From positions 260,001 to 324,000 of the forward strand of contig OZ020265.1 in assembly GCA_963971285.1 (NCBI GenBank): a DNA stretch of 64,000 nt, written 5' to 3'. A model generated the notes under the pieces. The model was not told the origin of the DNA. It searched no databases and worked only from the letters and a program-made list of their open reading frames with translations. This document shows positions 33,141 to 44,639 of this stretch, in pieces; the stretch's first letter is position 1; every line of letters starts with the position of its first letter. Origin of the DNA: Astropecten irregularis. Its lineage: Eukaryota; Echinodermata; Asteroidea; Paxillosida; Astropectinidae. A program made the translations under genes and the position numbers.

Positions 33141-33694
33141 ATTATTACCTGTTCAACACTTTCTGGTGCATAGAAATAGGAACAAGAAACCCGAACCAAG
33201 TTGAACCATATAGATATCTGAAGAAATTAATAAATTAAATATCCTTCCGCTATCTATGGTTTCAACCCGTTGAACGCGTAGTTGCGCTGAGGTGAATACG
33301 GATATTATGGACCGCTAGTTATTGTACATAAGCACAATAGGAAAATGACTCTTTTCGGTCACTTATTATGGTCACTCGTCATTCAGCTGAGCCCTGACCG
33401 AGCCAAAATACGCGTTTATATCTTGTTTCCAAAATGCCACATTCAGGTATAATAATCCCTTATATGTGAATCTGAAAATCGGCTTTTTGATGACGTCATC
33501 ATGATGTCACATCTTTTTGGTATCCGCCGAATGGGAAACAGCTAATTATTACTCTTTTCTACGTGCCATGTAAACAAAACAAATCACCTTGCTTTCACTA
33601 CCAAGCACAATTGGTTAGGTCCCAGTGCCGTAACAAAGTAATGACTAATGCTCAAGCAGAGTTTGGAGAGCCTGACCTTTCGAACAAAGCTTTA

Positions 33695-34225
33695 GGCTTT
33701 GAAGAACTCCTGTTAGGATCGAAACGTCAGGCCCTTCAAACTTTTAACAGCTTTTGAGAAAGATCCTGCTAGGATCGAAACGTCAGGCCCTTCAAACTTT
33801 TAACAGCTTTTGAGAAAGATCCTGCTAGGATCGAAACGTCAGGCCCTCCTTACTCTGAGCAGCCTTTGAGAAAGATCCTGCTATGATGGAAACATGTCAG
33901 ACCCTCCTAACTCTGAGCAGCCTTTGAGAAAGTGGCCTGCTAGAATCGAAACGTCAGGCCCTCCTAACTCTGAGCAGCCTTTGAGAAAGATAGGATCGAA
34001 ACGTCAGGTCCTTTTTAACTCCGAGCAGCCTTCGAGGAAGATCCTGCTATAGGATCGAAACGTCAGGCCCTCCTAACTCTGACCAGCTTTTGAGAAAGAT
34101 CATGCTAGGATCGAAACGTCAGGCCCTTTTTTAACTCCGAGCAGCCTTTGAGGAAGATCCTTCAAGGATCGAAACGCAAGGTCCTCCTAAACTCTTAGCA
34201 TTAGTAATTGGGCTGTTTATCACTT
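33695..34225 (+). repeat. GATCCTGCTAGGATCGAAACG array, about 9 units
   Basis: Tandem units of about 54 bp: CAGCCTTTGAGAAAGATCCT, GCTAGGATCGAAACGTCAGG, CCCTCCTAACTCTGAG. Unit 1 is divergent (GAACTCCTGTTAGGATCG). The array ends with the typical GGGCTGTTTATCACTTTGCT tail. Intergenic. Confidence 0.9.
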
Positions 34226-34317
34226 TGCTTCAGTGTGTTAGTTGTATTGACATTCTCTCAATTTAGTGTAAAAACAAAGAATATGCATTTTGAAAATTAC
34301 AAGGATAGAATTAATCC

Positions 34318-35044
34318 TCTTAAAGGTAGTATCACACTTTGGTTGTTATTAAAGAAATACAGATTCATGGGCAAAAATGTCATGACAGATACAGTAACAG
34401 TCATCTGTGAAAATTTCAGTCCCATACGTTGGCCACTTTTTGAGAAACAGCGAAACGGCCACAGTATTTCTCAAGTGTTTCTCTTTTATTTTTGATCTTT
34501 TAAAAGATCAAAAAGATTTTCGGTCGTTGTTGTTTCGGTACTAATTTCTGAATAAATACACCATTTCAGGCGGAAAAATTTTAACAGTATAAATGTTTCT
34601 ACCAGCACCAAAACGGAAATGTTCACAGATTTACATATAACTTACAGGATATGAAGATGGTAGACTAGAAACATACCGTTACGAATTTTCCCGCCTGGAA
34701 TAGTGTTTTTATCCAGAAATTCTTAAAACAACGACCGAAAATCTTTTTGATCTTTTAAAAGATCAAAAATAAAAGAGAAAAGACTTAAGAAATACTGTGG
34801 CTGTTTTCCACTGTTTTCTCAAAACGTGGGCACTGAATGGGACTGAAATTTTCACAGATGATTGTTGCTGTATCTTTCTTTCAAAACCAAAGTATGATAT
34901 TACCTTTAAGAAATACTCTGCTGTTTTCTCAAAAAGTGGGTACCGTAAATTTTCACAGATGACTGTTACTATATCTGGTTTGAAATGTTTGCCCATGAAT
35001 CTGTATTTCTGTGATAAAAACAAAAGTATGATATCACCTTTAAG
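34318..35044. mobile_element. Composite of family A inverted-repeat elements
   Basis: Left end CTTAAAGGTAGTATCACACT at 34318. A second element runs from about 34610 to 34912 (AGTATGATATTACCTTTAA) and a right-end fragment from 34912 to 35044 (AGTATGATATCACCTTTAA). At least one copy lacks its left end, suggesting insertion into or unequal exchange between copies. Confidence 0.8.
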
Positions 35045-35199
35045 ACCGCTTATCTGGTTACCAGTTTCAGAGTTGGTGGTTGATCAGGGTCCTCGACTGT
35101 TCATGCATGGAGCTAGGAATTAGCTCCATGGTTCATGCGACCCTCAGGGCTCGGCCTACTCAGTCACTGCTGAACCCTCAGTCGATCCGCATTAGGCCA

Positions 35200-35515
35200 A
35201 ACAAAAAATTGTTATGTTGCCCTCAAGTGGAAAAATTAAAATTTTGGGTCGGTCGGTCGATTTTATTTTTTTTGGGGGGGGGGGGCAGACTTTCAAACAT
35301 TTAAAAATAAATACAGGATGTATGGTCACCAGGGCTTATAAATCAACAGTCTTGGGTCGTTTTGAGGAGACACGCTTTTTTACTGCTAAATCTAACATTT
35401 TCTGTCAAACATGGTGAGTTTTTATACTTTAGGACTCAGAAGAAACAAAAATCCCGACCCAAAGTTTTGGCATTTTACGGTCGGTCGCTGAGGGCAACAC
35501 AACCATTTTTTTTTA
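35200..35515. mobile_element. Inverted-repeat element (GTTGCCCTCA ends)
   Basis: Left AAAAATTGTTATGTTGCCCT with GGGTCGGTCGGTCGA, right ACGGTCGGTCGCTGAGGGCA followed by ACACAACCATTTTTTTT. The middle has a run of about 13 G at 35274-35286. Confidence 0.75.
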
Positions 35516-35677
35516 GGCATTATTAACCATACATGAAAATGTATTTGAAATCATTCAACCGATAATGCATACACATCATCAATACTCCACTTATAGCTGC
35601 ACACAGATCAAAGGCATTATAATGGGGCATACAATACATGTATTTGCCACATTCTACACTTGTTTATTCGTAACTTA

Positions 35678-35911
35678 AAGGGATGGTCCAGAACTGGTTT
35701 TTGCGACAAAACCGTTGCTGACAGTGAAAGCACATTATGTTATCCATCATATACATTAACTGACAAACCTGTAGAAGTTTGAAGTCAATCAGCCATCTGG
35801 GTCACGTGGGATGTTTTCTCCTATCATCACCATTACACTGTGTACGTTTTATGTGAATCTGTGATCTTGAAGTGTATTTTATCTGACCAATTCTGTACCA
35901 TCCCTTTAAGC
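35678..35911. mobile_element. Family C element, shortened
   Basis: Left TTAAAGGGATGGTCCAGAAC, right TTCTGTACCATCCCTTTAA. About 140 bp shorter than the copy at 37245. It ends about 180 bp upstream of the SLC16 start codon. Confidence 0.85.
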
Positions 35912-36089
35912 TCTGTTCATATGCGATCTACAGACTACAGTTGCCTTGCGTCACAATTGAGCAACGGCATAATGTCCACAGTAACTGGTTCGCATGACGC
36001 GTATGGGTTCAAGTTCTATCGTAGCTCGACAGGTTGTTTTCGACAAAACAGGTGTATTTACAATATTAGGCCTACCACAGACCTATACT

Positions 36090-39000
36090 ATGGCTGATGA
36101 CTCAGGGAGGTCACCTCGTCATGCCGAGAAAGATACAGGATGGTGCTGGATGGTCTTACTGGGGTGTCATATCGCCTTGTTCCTATGGGAAGGACTGTGT
36201 AAAGGACTTGGTGTGCTACTGCCGACCCTGAAGGACCAGTTTAACACCGAGACATGGCCGGTGGGTTGGGTCATCGGGCTGATGCTAGCATCTAGAGGAA
36301 TAACAGGTGAGGTATTGGTATGTCTGTTTGCACGCCGTTCTCCGAACTAAAGATTAAGGATCTGCATTAAGCCTTGTTGTAGACTAGGTACCCCCTCCCA
36401 GTCACAGTACTGTGAAGAGACCACCAGTCTTGTTTTAGCGTGAGGGACTGGTTTCTCCACACTCCATAGGGATGGGGGCATTCATTGCTGCCTTGCTGTG
36501 GACTAGGTACCCCTTCCAGTCCTATTTATACTGTGAAGAGACCATCAGTCTTGTTTCAGTGTGAGGGACTGGTTTCTCCACACCGTGGAGGCATTCATTG
36601 CTGCCTTGCTGTGGACTAGGTACCCCTTCAAGTCCTATTTATACTGTGAAGAGACCATCAGTCTTGTTTCAGTGTGAGGGACTGGTTTCTCCACACCATA
36701 GGGGTGGAGGCATTCATTGCTGCCTTGCTGTGGACTAGGTACCCCTTCCAGTCCTATTTGTACTGTGAATAGACCATCAGTCTTGTTTCAGTGTGAGGGA
36801 CTGGTTTCTCCACACCATAGGGGTGGAGGCATTCATTGCTGCCTTGCTGTGGACTAGGTACCCCTTCCAGTCCTATTTATACTGTGAAGAGACCATCAGT
36901 CTTGTTTCAGTGTGAGGGACTGGTTTCTCCACACCATAGGGGTGGAGGCATCCGTTGCTGCCTTGTTGTGGACTAGGTACCCCTTCCAGTCCTTATATTT
37001 ATACTGTGAAGAGACCATCAGTCTTGTTTCAGTGTGAGGGACTGGTTTCTCCACACCATAGGGGTGGATGCTTGCTGCCTTACTGTGAACTTAGGTCTCA
37101 TATTTGCATCTCTCGGCAAGTTTTGCCTCGAATTAAGAGGGCCTGTCGTTTCGATTTTAATAGGATCTTACTTTAAGTCTAAAAGCTAGAATTTCTATTT
37201 TGAGTTTTTCTAAAGTTTAAAATACTGTGCCATAAATTACCATACTTAAAGGGATGGTACAGAACTTTTTTTTTGGCGACAAAACCGTTGCTGACAGTGA
37301 AAGCACATTGTGTAATCCATACCTTAACTGACAACCTGTAGAAGTTTGAGGTCAATCAGCCATCTGGGTCACGAGAAAATAGTGAAAACCCGTTTACACA
37401 TTTTAAAATATTATGCGTTCATAATAAAACGTTTTGAAGCGATTTATTCCAATCGGAAAATAGTTTCATTTATTTCTCAACGAATATGGCATTTCAGACA
37501 AAAACATTTCATGGGATGTTTTCTCCTATCATCACCATTATACTGTGTAAGTTTTATGTGAATCTGTGATCTTGAAGTGTATTTTGTCTTACCAATTCTG
37601 TACCATCCCTTAAAAGGCAATATCATACTTTGGTTTTTGTTAACGAAATACAGATTCATGGACAAAAATATCAAGGAAGATACAGTAACAGTCATCTGTG
37701 AAAATTTCAGTCCCATACGGTGCCCACTTTTGGGGAAAACAGTGAAAAATACCCACAGTACTTTCTAAATCTGTTCTCGTTTATTTTTTTCATCTTTAAA
37801 AGATCAAAAATAATTTCGGTCACTGGTTTTACTCTTTTCTGGATAAATACAGCATTCCAGGCAGAAGCATTGTAACGATATGTTTCTACCATCATCATCT
37901 TTATACCATGTAAGTTATGGGTAAATCAGTTTAGATTTCTGTTTTGGTGTGCTACCAATGTACATGTAATAAAGTCCCACGCTCGAAAAAATGGTCCATT
38001 TTTTATTGATACAACTGTAGACCATTCAAACTGTAGTTAGATGTCGGTGTTTGTTGTTGCAGTCAGACCATGGAGGTATCCTTTTTATACCTCCATGGTG
38101 AGACATAGCCTATGTGTGACGCGGATGCCTTTTTCATTTTATGTATCAGTAGTACTGCGTGCAACATATGGTCTGTCGCGTTCAGGTATCCAGCAAGGCC
38201 ATACTATTATAGTACGTGTTGACACAATGGCTTGAAGCCCAAGTTAAGACTGGCTAAGGCACAGCTTTAAAGGTAGTATCATACTTTGGTTCAGTTTTAT
38301 CAAAGAAATACAGATTCATGGGCAAAAAACTAAGACAGATACAGTAACAGTCATCTGTAAAGATTTCAGTCCCATACGGTGCCCACTTTTTGAGAAACAA
38401 TGAAAAACAGCCACAGTATTTATTAAGTCTTTTCTCTTTTATTTTTGATCTTTTAAAAGATCAAAAAGATTTTCGGTCGTTGTTTTACTATTCTGGATAA
38501 ATACACCATTTCAGGCGGAAACATTTTAACGGTATGTTTCTATCATCACCATCTTCATACCCTGTAAGTTCTACGTAAATCTGTAAACATTTCTGTTTTG
38601 TTGTCTTACCAAAGTATGATACTACCTTTAAGACCGCTAATTGCAATCCACCCCTGCTCTTTGAAAATGAGGCACATCTCGCAAATTGGACTTTCTCAAT
38701 AATAGCCAGTGTACACTGACATCATTTTCGGCCACAAGGTAGGCCTACATGCATGGGATATATTTGTTTTACAGGATCACGGATCCTACTGATCCGGATC
38801 CCATTTTAGCGTACCCTGCATAGAACGTGAATCCCCAAACCATGCAATTTTCACATGCTACGCTACCGTTGGCAATAAATTGTTAAAGGTACAGTACAGG
38901 ACTGGTAGCATACCCAAACAGATGCTCACAGATTTACGTCTAACCTTCAGAATATGAAAATGGTGCTGGTAGAAACACACCGTTAAAATGTTTCTGCCAA

Positions 39001-42000
39001 CATCTTGCCAATGTTGGCAGCCAGTCGTATGGCCAACCAAAGTAAAGAGTGCCGACATTCACCCAACATTGATCCAATGTCGGTCGTCCACATCTTGCCA
39101 ATGTTGGCAGCCCATCGTATGGCCAACCAAAGTAAAGAGTGCCGACATTCACCCAACGTTGATCCAATGTCAGTCACCAACATCTTGCCAATGTTGGCAG
39201 TCCGTCGTATGGCCAACCAAAGTAAAGAGTGCCGACATTCACCCAACGTTGATCCAATGTCAGTCACCAACATCTTGCCAATGTTGGCAGTCCGTCGTAT
39301 GGCCAACCAAAGTAAAGAGTGCCGACATTCACCCAACGTTGATCCAATGTCGGTCACCAACACCTTGCCAATGTTGGCAGTCCGTCGTATGGCCAACCAA
39401 AGTAATGAATGCCGACATTTACCCAACGTTGATCCAATGTCGGCCACCAACATCTTGCCAATGTTGGCAGTCCGTCGTATGGCCAACCAAAGTAATGAAT
39501 GCCGACATTTACCCAACGTCGATCCAATGTCGGTCGCCAACATCTTGCCAATGTTGGCAGCCCGTCGTATGGCCAACCAAAGTAAAGACTGCCGACATTC
39601 ATACAACGTTGATCCAATGTCGGTTGCCAACATCATGCCAATGTTGGCAGTCCGTCGTATGGCCAACCAAAGTAATGAATGCCGACATTCACCCAACGTT
39701 AATCCAATGTCGGTTGCCAACATCATGCCAATGTTGGCAGCCCGTCGTATGGCCAACCAAAGTAATGAATGCCGACATTCACCCAACGTTGATCCAATGT
39801 CGGTTGCTAACATCTTGCCAATGTTGGCAGCCCGTCATATGGCCAACCAAAGTAAAGAGTGCCGACATTCATACAACGTTGATCCAATGTCGGTTGCCAA
39901 CATCTTGCCAATGTTGGCAGCCCGTCATATGGCCAACCAAAGTAAAGAGTGCCGACATTCACCCAACGTTGATCCAATGTCAGTCACCAACATCTTGCCA
40001 ATGTTGGCAGTCCGTCGTATGGCCAACCAAAGTAAAGAGTGCCGACATTCACCCAACGTTGATCCAATGTCGGTCACCAACATCTTGCCAATGTTGGCAG
40101 TCCGTCGTATGGCCAACCAAAGTAATGAATGCCGACATTTACCCAACGTTGATCCAATGTCGGCCACCAACATCTTGCCAATGTTGGCAGTCCGTCGTAT
40201 GGCCAACCAAAGTAATGAATGCCGACATTTACCCAACGTTGATCCAATGTCGGTCGCCAACATCTTGCCAATGTTGGCAGCCCGTCGTATGGCCAATCAA
40301 AGTAAAGACTGCCGACATTCATACAACGTTGATCCAATGTCGGTTGCCAACATCATGCCAATGTTGGCAGTCCGTCGTATGGCCAACCAAAGTAATGAAT
40401 GCCGACATTCACCCAACGTTAATCCAATGTCGGTTGCCAACATCATGCCAATGTTGGCAGCCCGTCGTATGGCCAACCAAAGTAATGAATGCCGACATTC
40501 ACCCAACGTTGATCCAATGTCGGTTGCTAACATCTTGCCAATGTTGGCAGCCCGTCATATGGCCAACCAAAGTAAAGACTGCCGACATTCATACAACGTT
40601 GATCCAATGTCGGTTGCCAACATCTTGCCAATGTTGGCAGCCCGTCATATGGCCAACCAAAGTAAAGACTGCCGACATTCATACAGCGTTGATCCAATGT
40701 CGGTTGCCAACATCTTGCCAATGTTGGCAGTCCGTCGTATGGCCAACCAAAGTAATGAATGCCGACATTCACCCAACGTTGATCCAATGTCGGTTGCTAA
40801 CATCTTGCCAATGTTGGCAACCTACTACAAGCCAACATTGGCACAACGTCGCATTCCGACAAGATGCCAACGTATTGTCTGCCGACCATTAGCCAACATT
40901 GGGCCAACGTATATTGCCAAGAACATGCCAACATCAGTTCACCGACAATGAGCCAACATTGGCCCAACATCATTTGCCAATATAATGCCAACGAAACCCT
41001 TGCCGACTTTGAGCCAACGTTGGCCCAATGTCAGCATGTTATCTGGGAGTTTTAATCTCAGGAGTGTAAAGAAACAGAGTTTACATTTGCCCCGGGACTG
41101 TCCTTTGTAGAGATTTTAATACCCACAGAGTCGGCCTTGAAGTATACAGGGTGTACAAAATGAAAGAAAGGGGTAAAATGTTCACAGGTTGTTATTGTTG
41201 GTCTGTACAGGTTGCCGTATGTTTATATTGCAACATGTAGAGTTCAGATGATTGGTCAAGGTTGTCCAAACGAAATGAAGGGATTGGTCCACCTGACGAA
41301 GCCGAAGAAAGGCTCCAGCTTCGCCACGTATCCCAAGCCCTTCATTTCATATAAAAAAAAGACACAAAGTGGCGGCAGCAAAGTAAATCCCAAGCCTAGC
41401 CTCAAACCCCGTTTCGTAAAGGCCCATACATGAATTAGCAAAACTAGGCCTTATTCGACTAGAGAGGGCGCTGCACGGAATCCGTCCTTGAAAAGAAATC
41501 GGACAAGAAATATCATGTATGAACTTGAAATGAAATAAATCTAAAAAATTTACAAAATAATTCAAACACTTATTTAAAGTGAGATACATTTGTGCGATAT
41601 TTGGGCATTTAGCCACCATTATTGATGGAATGTATATCATCAAAGATGGCGTCTCGTATTTATCATTAGGTTTGATGCTTGGCACACTGGAAAGAAGATG
41701 GACACATCGTCAGATTGCAGTAGTGTGTGGTGTCATGGCGTCTTGTGGTGTAATTGCTGCAAGTTTTACAGTCAACGTTGTGCAGTTTGGTACCATACTT
41801 GTGCTGCTTGGTAAGCAAATTCAAATTTGATTTGAGAAAGAGTTTTGTGTTAATACTAGTTTTGAAGTATTTTGAGAATACCAGGAGTGTTTAAAACACA
41901 ACAACTTGTTAGTACGGAGTTAAGACTATATGCATGGCGAAAGTACAAACGGTATAGATATAGCACCACGGGACATTTTGAATTGGGTGGCTCTGAAAAG

Positions 42001-44501
42001 AGCCGGTTAACTCGACGTTTCGGCCAGTATACTCTGGCCGTCTTCAGGAGATGCTGCAGCTGCGAGGTGGAAACTGGACTATTGCAGACCTGGGACCAAT
42101 TGCACGGCTCTGCGTAGCACAACAAATTTGCTTACCATGAAATCTCTGTCAGGATTAACAGCCAAATATCCATAAATTGTGCATCACTTGTGATTGTTCT
42201 TTGACTGTTGTTCGCTGACCATGAATATCAAATGGAATTTTGAATGGTTTGTTTAAAGAGCAAGATATTTTGTGATAAGCCTTTTTCTGTGCTTAACAGC
42301 TCCGTGAAACATGGTACACACCGCTGCTCGATGTGCCAATGGGCGAGTAGTTCTATTGCAGATCTGGCACTTCTTGTTATACCTACGTGTATAATGATAC
42401 ACTGCAAATCCAAGCCCAGCTGTCAAGGAGTCCGTGACATATTGTTTTGATTATTTTCGTAGGTGCGGCGTACGGCCCTCTTCTGAACTGCTCCTGGGTG
42501 ATACTTGGGCATTATTTTGACCGGTACTACGCCATGGCTAACGGCATTGCATGCGCTGGAACCTCACTTGGTATTCTGGTATTCGCACCAATGACGCAGT
42601 TCCTGCTCACTATGTACGGATGGAGAGGTTGCATGCTCTTGATTGGTGGCTTGACCCTTCATCTCATTGTAGTCGGTGCCCTGTTCAAACCTCTGCACAG
42701 CTACAGTGATGAATACAAGCCTATACCTGTAGAGTCAGGGAATACGACGGCTGAGGATGGTGCAGATGGCACTTCTGGCGTCGCTGGTGACATTAGTGTC
42801 GGAAATAGGAGAGGATGCGTACAGACGTGTGAATCAGAGTCTGCGAAGTCGGGGAAGTTACTGGCGTTTATTCGTGCGGTGGATCTTGATCTGTTCTCTA
42901 GTTTGTCCTTCGTGGCTTTAGTGGCCTGCTTCTGTAATCTATGCGTCGTGATCATAGCTTGGGTTGTCTTTACAGTTCCCCACGTCATCGTGAAAGGGCT
43001 CGAACCCAACCAGGCTTCCCTAGTCGCCGTAGCGGGCGCTGTTGGGATTCTGGCCGGCCAGCTCAGCTACGGACCCTTGGTAGACAGGAACATCATAAGC
43101 GACAGGGCTCTAATGTACATTGGGAATGTTCTCATGGCGATAGCATTCCTACTGGATCCAATCTTAGACCAGATGCTAACACTCGTCATTGGGAATGTAA
43201 TCTTTGGTATTGGGTTTGGCATCGCTCTACCATTGTCCTTTACGATGCTTAGGAATCTAGTTGGTGGTGATCGTATGTCAGGAGCGGTGGGCTGGGCTGA
43301 GGCAATGGGTAGCGTCGCAAGAGTATTAGCAAGCTTCTTCACGGGTAAGAAATCCCTCAAATAAAAGGTAGTATCATACTTTGGTAGCATACCGAAAAAC
43401 AAATGTTCACAGATTTAAACTATAACTTACAGGGTATAAATATGGTGATGTATAAACATACAGTTAAAATTTGTCTGCCTGATATGCCGTATTTTATCCA
43501 GAAAAGAGGACAACCAGTGACCAAAATTATTTTGTGATCTTTTAAAGACCAAAAATACAAAAGAAAAGACGGAAATACTGCGGCCGTTTTTCACTGTTTT
43601 CACTTCTTTGACACAAACCAAAGTATGATACTACCTTTAAATGTAATATCGTACTTTGGTTTTTGTCAAAGACATGGGCAAAAATATCAAGGAAGATACA
43701 GTGACAGTCATCTGTGAAATTTTCAGTCCCATACGATGCCCACTTTATGAGAAAACAGTGAAAAATGCCCACAGCATTAAAATCTTTTCACCGTTTTTTT
43801 TTTTCTTTAAAAGATTCAAATTGTTTTTGGTCATTGGTTTTACTCTTTTCTGGATAAATACAGCATTTCAGGCAAACAAATTTTAACGGTATGTGTCTAT
43901 ACCATATCACAATCTTTATATCCTGTAAGTTATATGTAAATATGTGGAGATTTCTGTTTCAGTATGCTTAAGTATGATATTACCTTTAGGCTTTTACAAA
44001 GCAAGTTCAGTTACGGCACATGGTATTTCACCTGATACAAATCGATCGTTTCAGGAAGTTACGTACGTTCTTCTCTAGCCAATCAAAGCACTGCTCCCAC
44101 GGTGTTGTAGCCAATCACGGCACCGCTCTCATATCTAGCCAATCACAGCATTATTCCCGCTGTATTCTAGCCAATTACAGCACTGATCTAATCACAGTAC
44201 TTTTAGCCTATAAGCATATAATTATGCCTCCAGTCTGCATTATTAAATTTTGTATGTGACATTCGTATTTTTCACAGAGATAAAGAAGGGCGTGGCAATT
44301 TTTATCGTAACAGTATCATTCTCAAAGGCTAAACTTGGCATTTTTGTTGCTTCTTTTACCATCTCAGGTTGGCTATACGATCAAACTGGTAGCTACGATA
44401 TCTCCTTCATAGTCATGGGACTGGTGCCTTGCTTGGCTATCCTGATATTTTTCATTGAAGACGTCTGGGTGTTCTACCAAGCAAGAAAAGTGCGGTGCTA
44501 G
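36090..44501 (+). CDS. SLC16-type monocarboxylate transporter
   Basis: Four coding exons: 36090-36306, 41670-41810, 42463-43344, 44368-44501 (stop TAG at 44499-44501). All three introns are phase 1 and the joined product is 457 aa, normal for the MCT branch of the major facilitator superfamily. Residues 15-20 read DTGWCW, the family's conserved D-x-G-x-W motif before TM1. The third exon encodes TM4 to TM11 with a long central hydrophilic loop rich in Gly, Asp, Ser and Glu, as in MCTs between TM6 and TM7. The last exon gives GWLYDQTGSYDISF, typical of the TM11-TM12 region. It should move a small carboxylate or related solute across a membrane; the substrate cannot be read from sequence. The last acceptor (CATCTCAG at 44367) was preferred over one at 44278 on phase and polypyrimidine grounds. 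Intron 1 (5.4 kb) carries two large arrays. Confidence 0.9.
36380..37085 (+). repeat. About 118-bp minisatellite, 6 copies
   Basis: Unit: CTTGCTGTGGACTAGGTACC, CCTTCCAGTCCTATTTATAC, TGTGAAGAGACCATCAGTCT, TGTTTCAGTGTGAGGGACTG, GTTTCTCCACACCATAGGGG. Six near-identical copies in SLC16 intron 1. A single related copy is at 52617-52750 in XRCC4 intron 1. Confidence 0.92.
37245..37613. mobile_element. Family C element, near full length
   Basis: Left TTAAAGGGATGGTACAGAAC, right TTCTGTACCATCCCTTAAA. Immediately followed by a family A element at 37613, sharing the AAAAGG junction. Confidence 0.85.
37613..37965. mobile_element. Family A element
   Basis: Left AAAGGCAATATCATACTTTG, centre TTTAAAAGATC, right GTGCTACCAATGTACATG (degraded end). 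In SLC16 intron 1. Confidence 0.75.
38267..38632. mobile_element. Family A element, full length
   Basis: TTAAAGGTAGTATCATACTT to AAGTATGATACTACCTTTAA, 366 bp, with central GATCTTTTAAAAGATC. Best reference copy of the family. The TTAA at each end may be target duplication. Confidence 0.9.
38881..38998. mobile_element. AAAGGTATAGTACAGG-family element, truncated by the 90-bp array
   Basis: Starts TTAAAGGTACAGTACAGGAC and breaks at TGTTTCTGCC, where the 90-bp satellite begins. The array therefore begins inside an element. Confidence 0.7.
38997..40845. repeat. 90-bp satellite, about 20 copies, with 720-bp higher-order period
   Basis: Unit starts CATCTTGCCAATGTTGGCAG, then GGCCAACCAAAGTAA, GCCGACATTC, CCAACGTTGATCCAATGTCG. 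Copies begin at 39001, 39091, 39181 and so on. Variant positions (CGTCGTAT versus CGTCATAT, CACCCAAC versus CATACAAC, CATCTTG versus CATCATG) recur at a shift of 720 bp, e.g. 39361-39800 matches 40081-40520. Because 90 is a multiple of 3, long open frames run in both directions; these are artefacts. Confidence 0.95.
40846..41045. repeat. Degenerate tail of the 90-bp satellite
   Basis: Spaced AGCCAACATTGGCACAACGT, AGCCAACATTGGGCCAACGT, AGCCAACATTGGCCCAACAT and AGCCAACGTTGGCCCAATGT motifs with a period of about 60 bp. Probably the older, unhomogenised edge from which the array expanded. Confidence 0.75.
41270..41430. mobile_element. GGCCTTTACGAAA-family element, right part
   Basis: GACGAAGCCGAAGAAAGGCT and CCCCGTTTCGTAAAGGCCC match 22940-23160. 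The left terminus is not visible. Confidence 0.7.
41985..42060 (-). repeat. GAAACGTC repeat, Penelope-type flank with hammerhead-like fold
   Basis: Minus strand: CTCCTGAAGACGGCCAGAGT, then ATACTGGCCGAAACGTCGAG, then TTAACCGGCTCTTTTCAGAG. A CTGAAGA box, a CGGCCAG/CTGGCCG stem and GAAACG follow the order of a hammerhead core with one change (A for U). In SLC16 intron 2. Confidence 0.5.
42091..42312. mobile_element. GCTTAGCAC-family element
   Basis: GACCAATTGCACGGCTCTGC on the left and CTTAACAGCTCCGTGAAAC on the right, with the usual GTGCATCACTTGTGATTGTT interior. Confidence 0.7.
43361..43990. mobile_element. Two adjacent family A elements
   Basis: First copy 43363-43640 (AAAGGTAGTATCATACTTTG to AAGTATGATACTACCTTTAA, internally shortened). 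Second copy 43636-43990 starts from the shared TTTAAATG and ends AGTATGATATTACCTTTAG. The first begins about 18 bp after the SLC16 exon 3 donor. Confidence 0.85.
44073..44215 (+). repeat. Four-copy CCAAT-containing tandem repeat
   Basis: TCTAGCCAATCAAAGCACTG, TGTAGCCAATCACGGCACCG, TCTAGCCAATCACAGCATTA and TCTAGCCAATTACAGCACTG follow each other at about 30 bp. Each contains AGCCAAT. Located in SLC16 intron 3, about 150 bp before the last exon. Confidence 0.8.
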
Positions 44502-44639
44502 CAGAATGCACCCTTCCGGCCTGTCAATCAAACTGTTCGCATTAACCAATTGGAGGACGTCTTTTAATCAGGTGATCACGAAAGCATCGGTCAATGATTA
44601 ATGATGCTGCGATTTCTACTAAAAATTAAATTTTGACGC

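Noticed and set aside
38983-40951. Open frames of 270-650 residues with 30-residue repeats
   Set aside because: The 90-bp satellite period is a multiple of three, so frames stay open in several registers at once on both strands. It lies in SLC16 intron 1 with no splice support.
44250-44367. Earlier acceptor (AG at 44277-44278) extending the last SLC16 exon
   Set aside because: It lacks the correct phase-1 join and would add residues not fitting the family. The acceptor at 44366-44367 has a strong pyrimidine tract and restores GWLYD.
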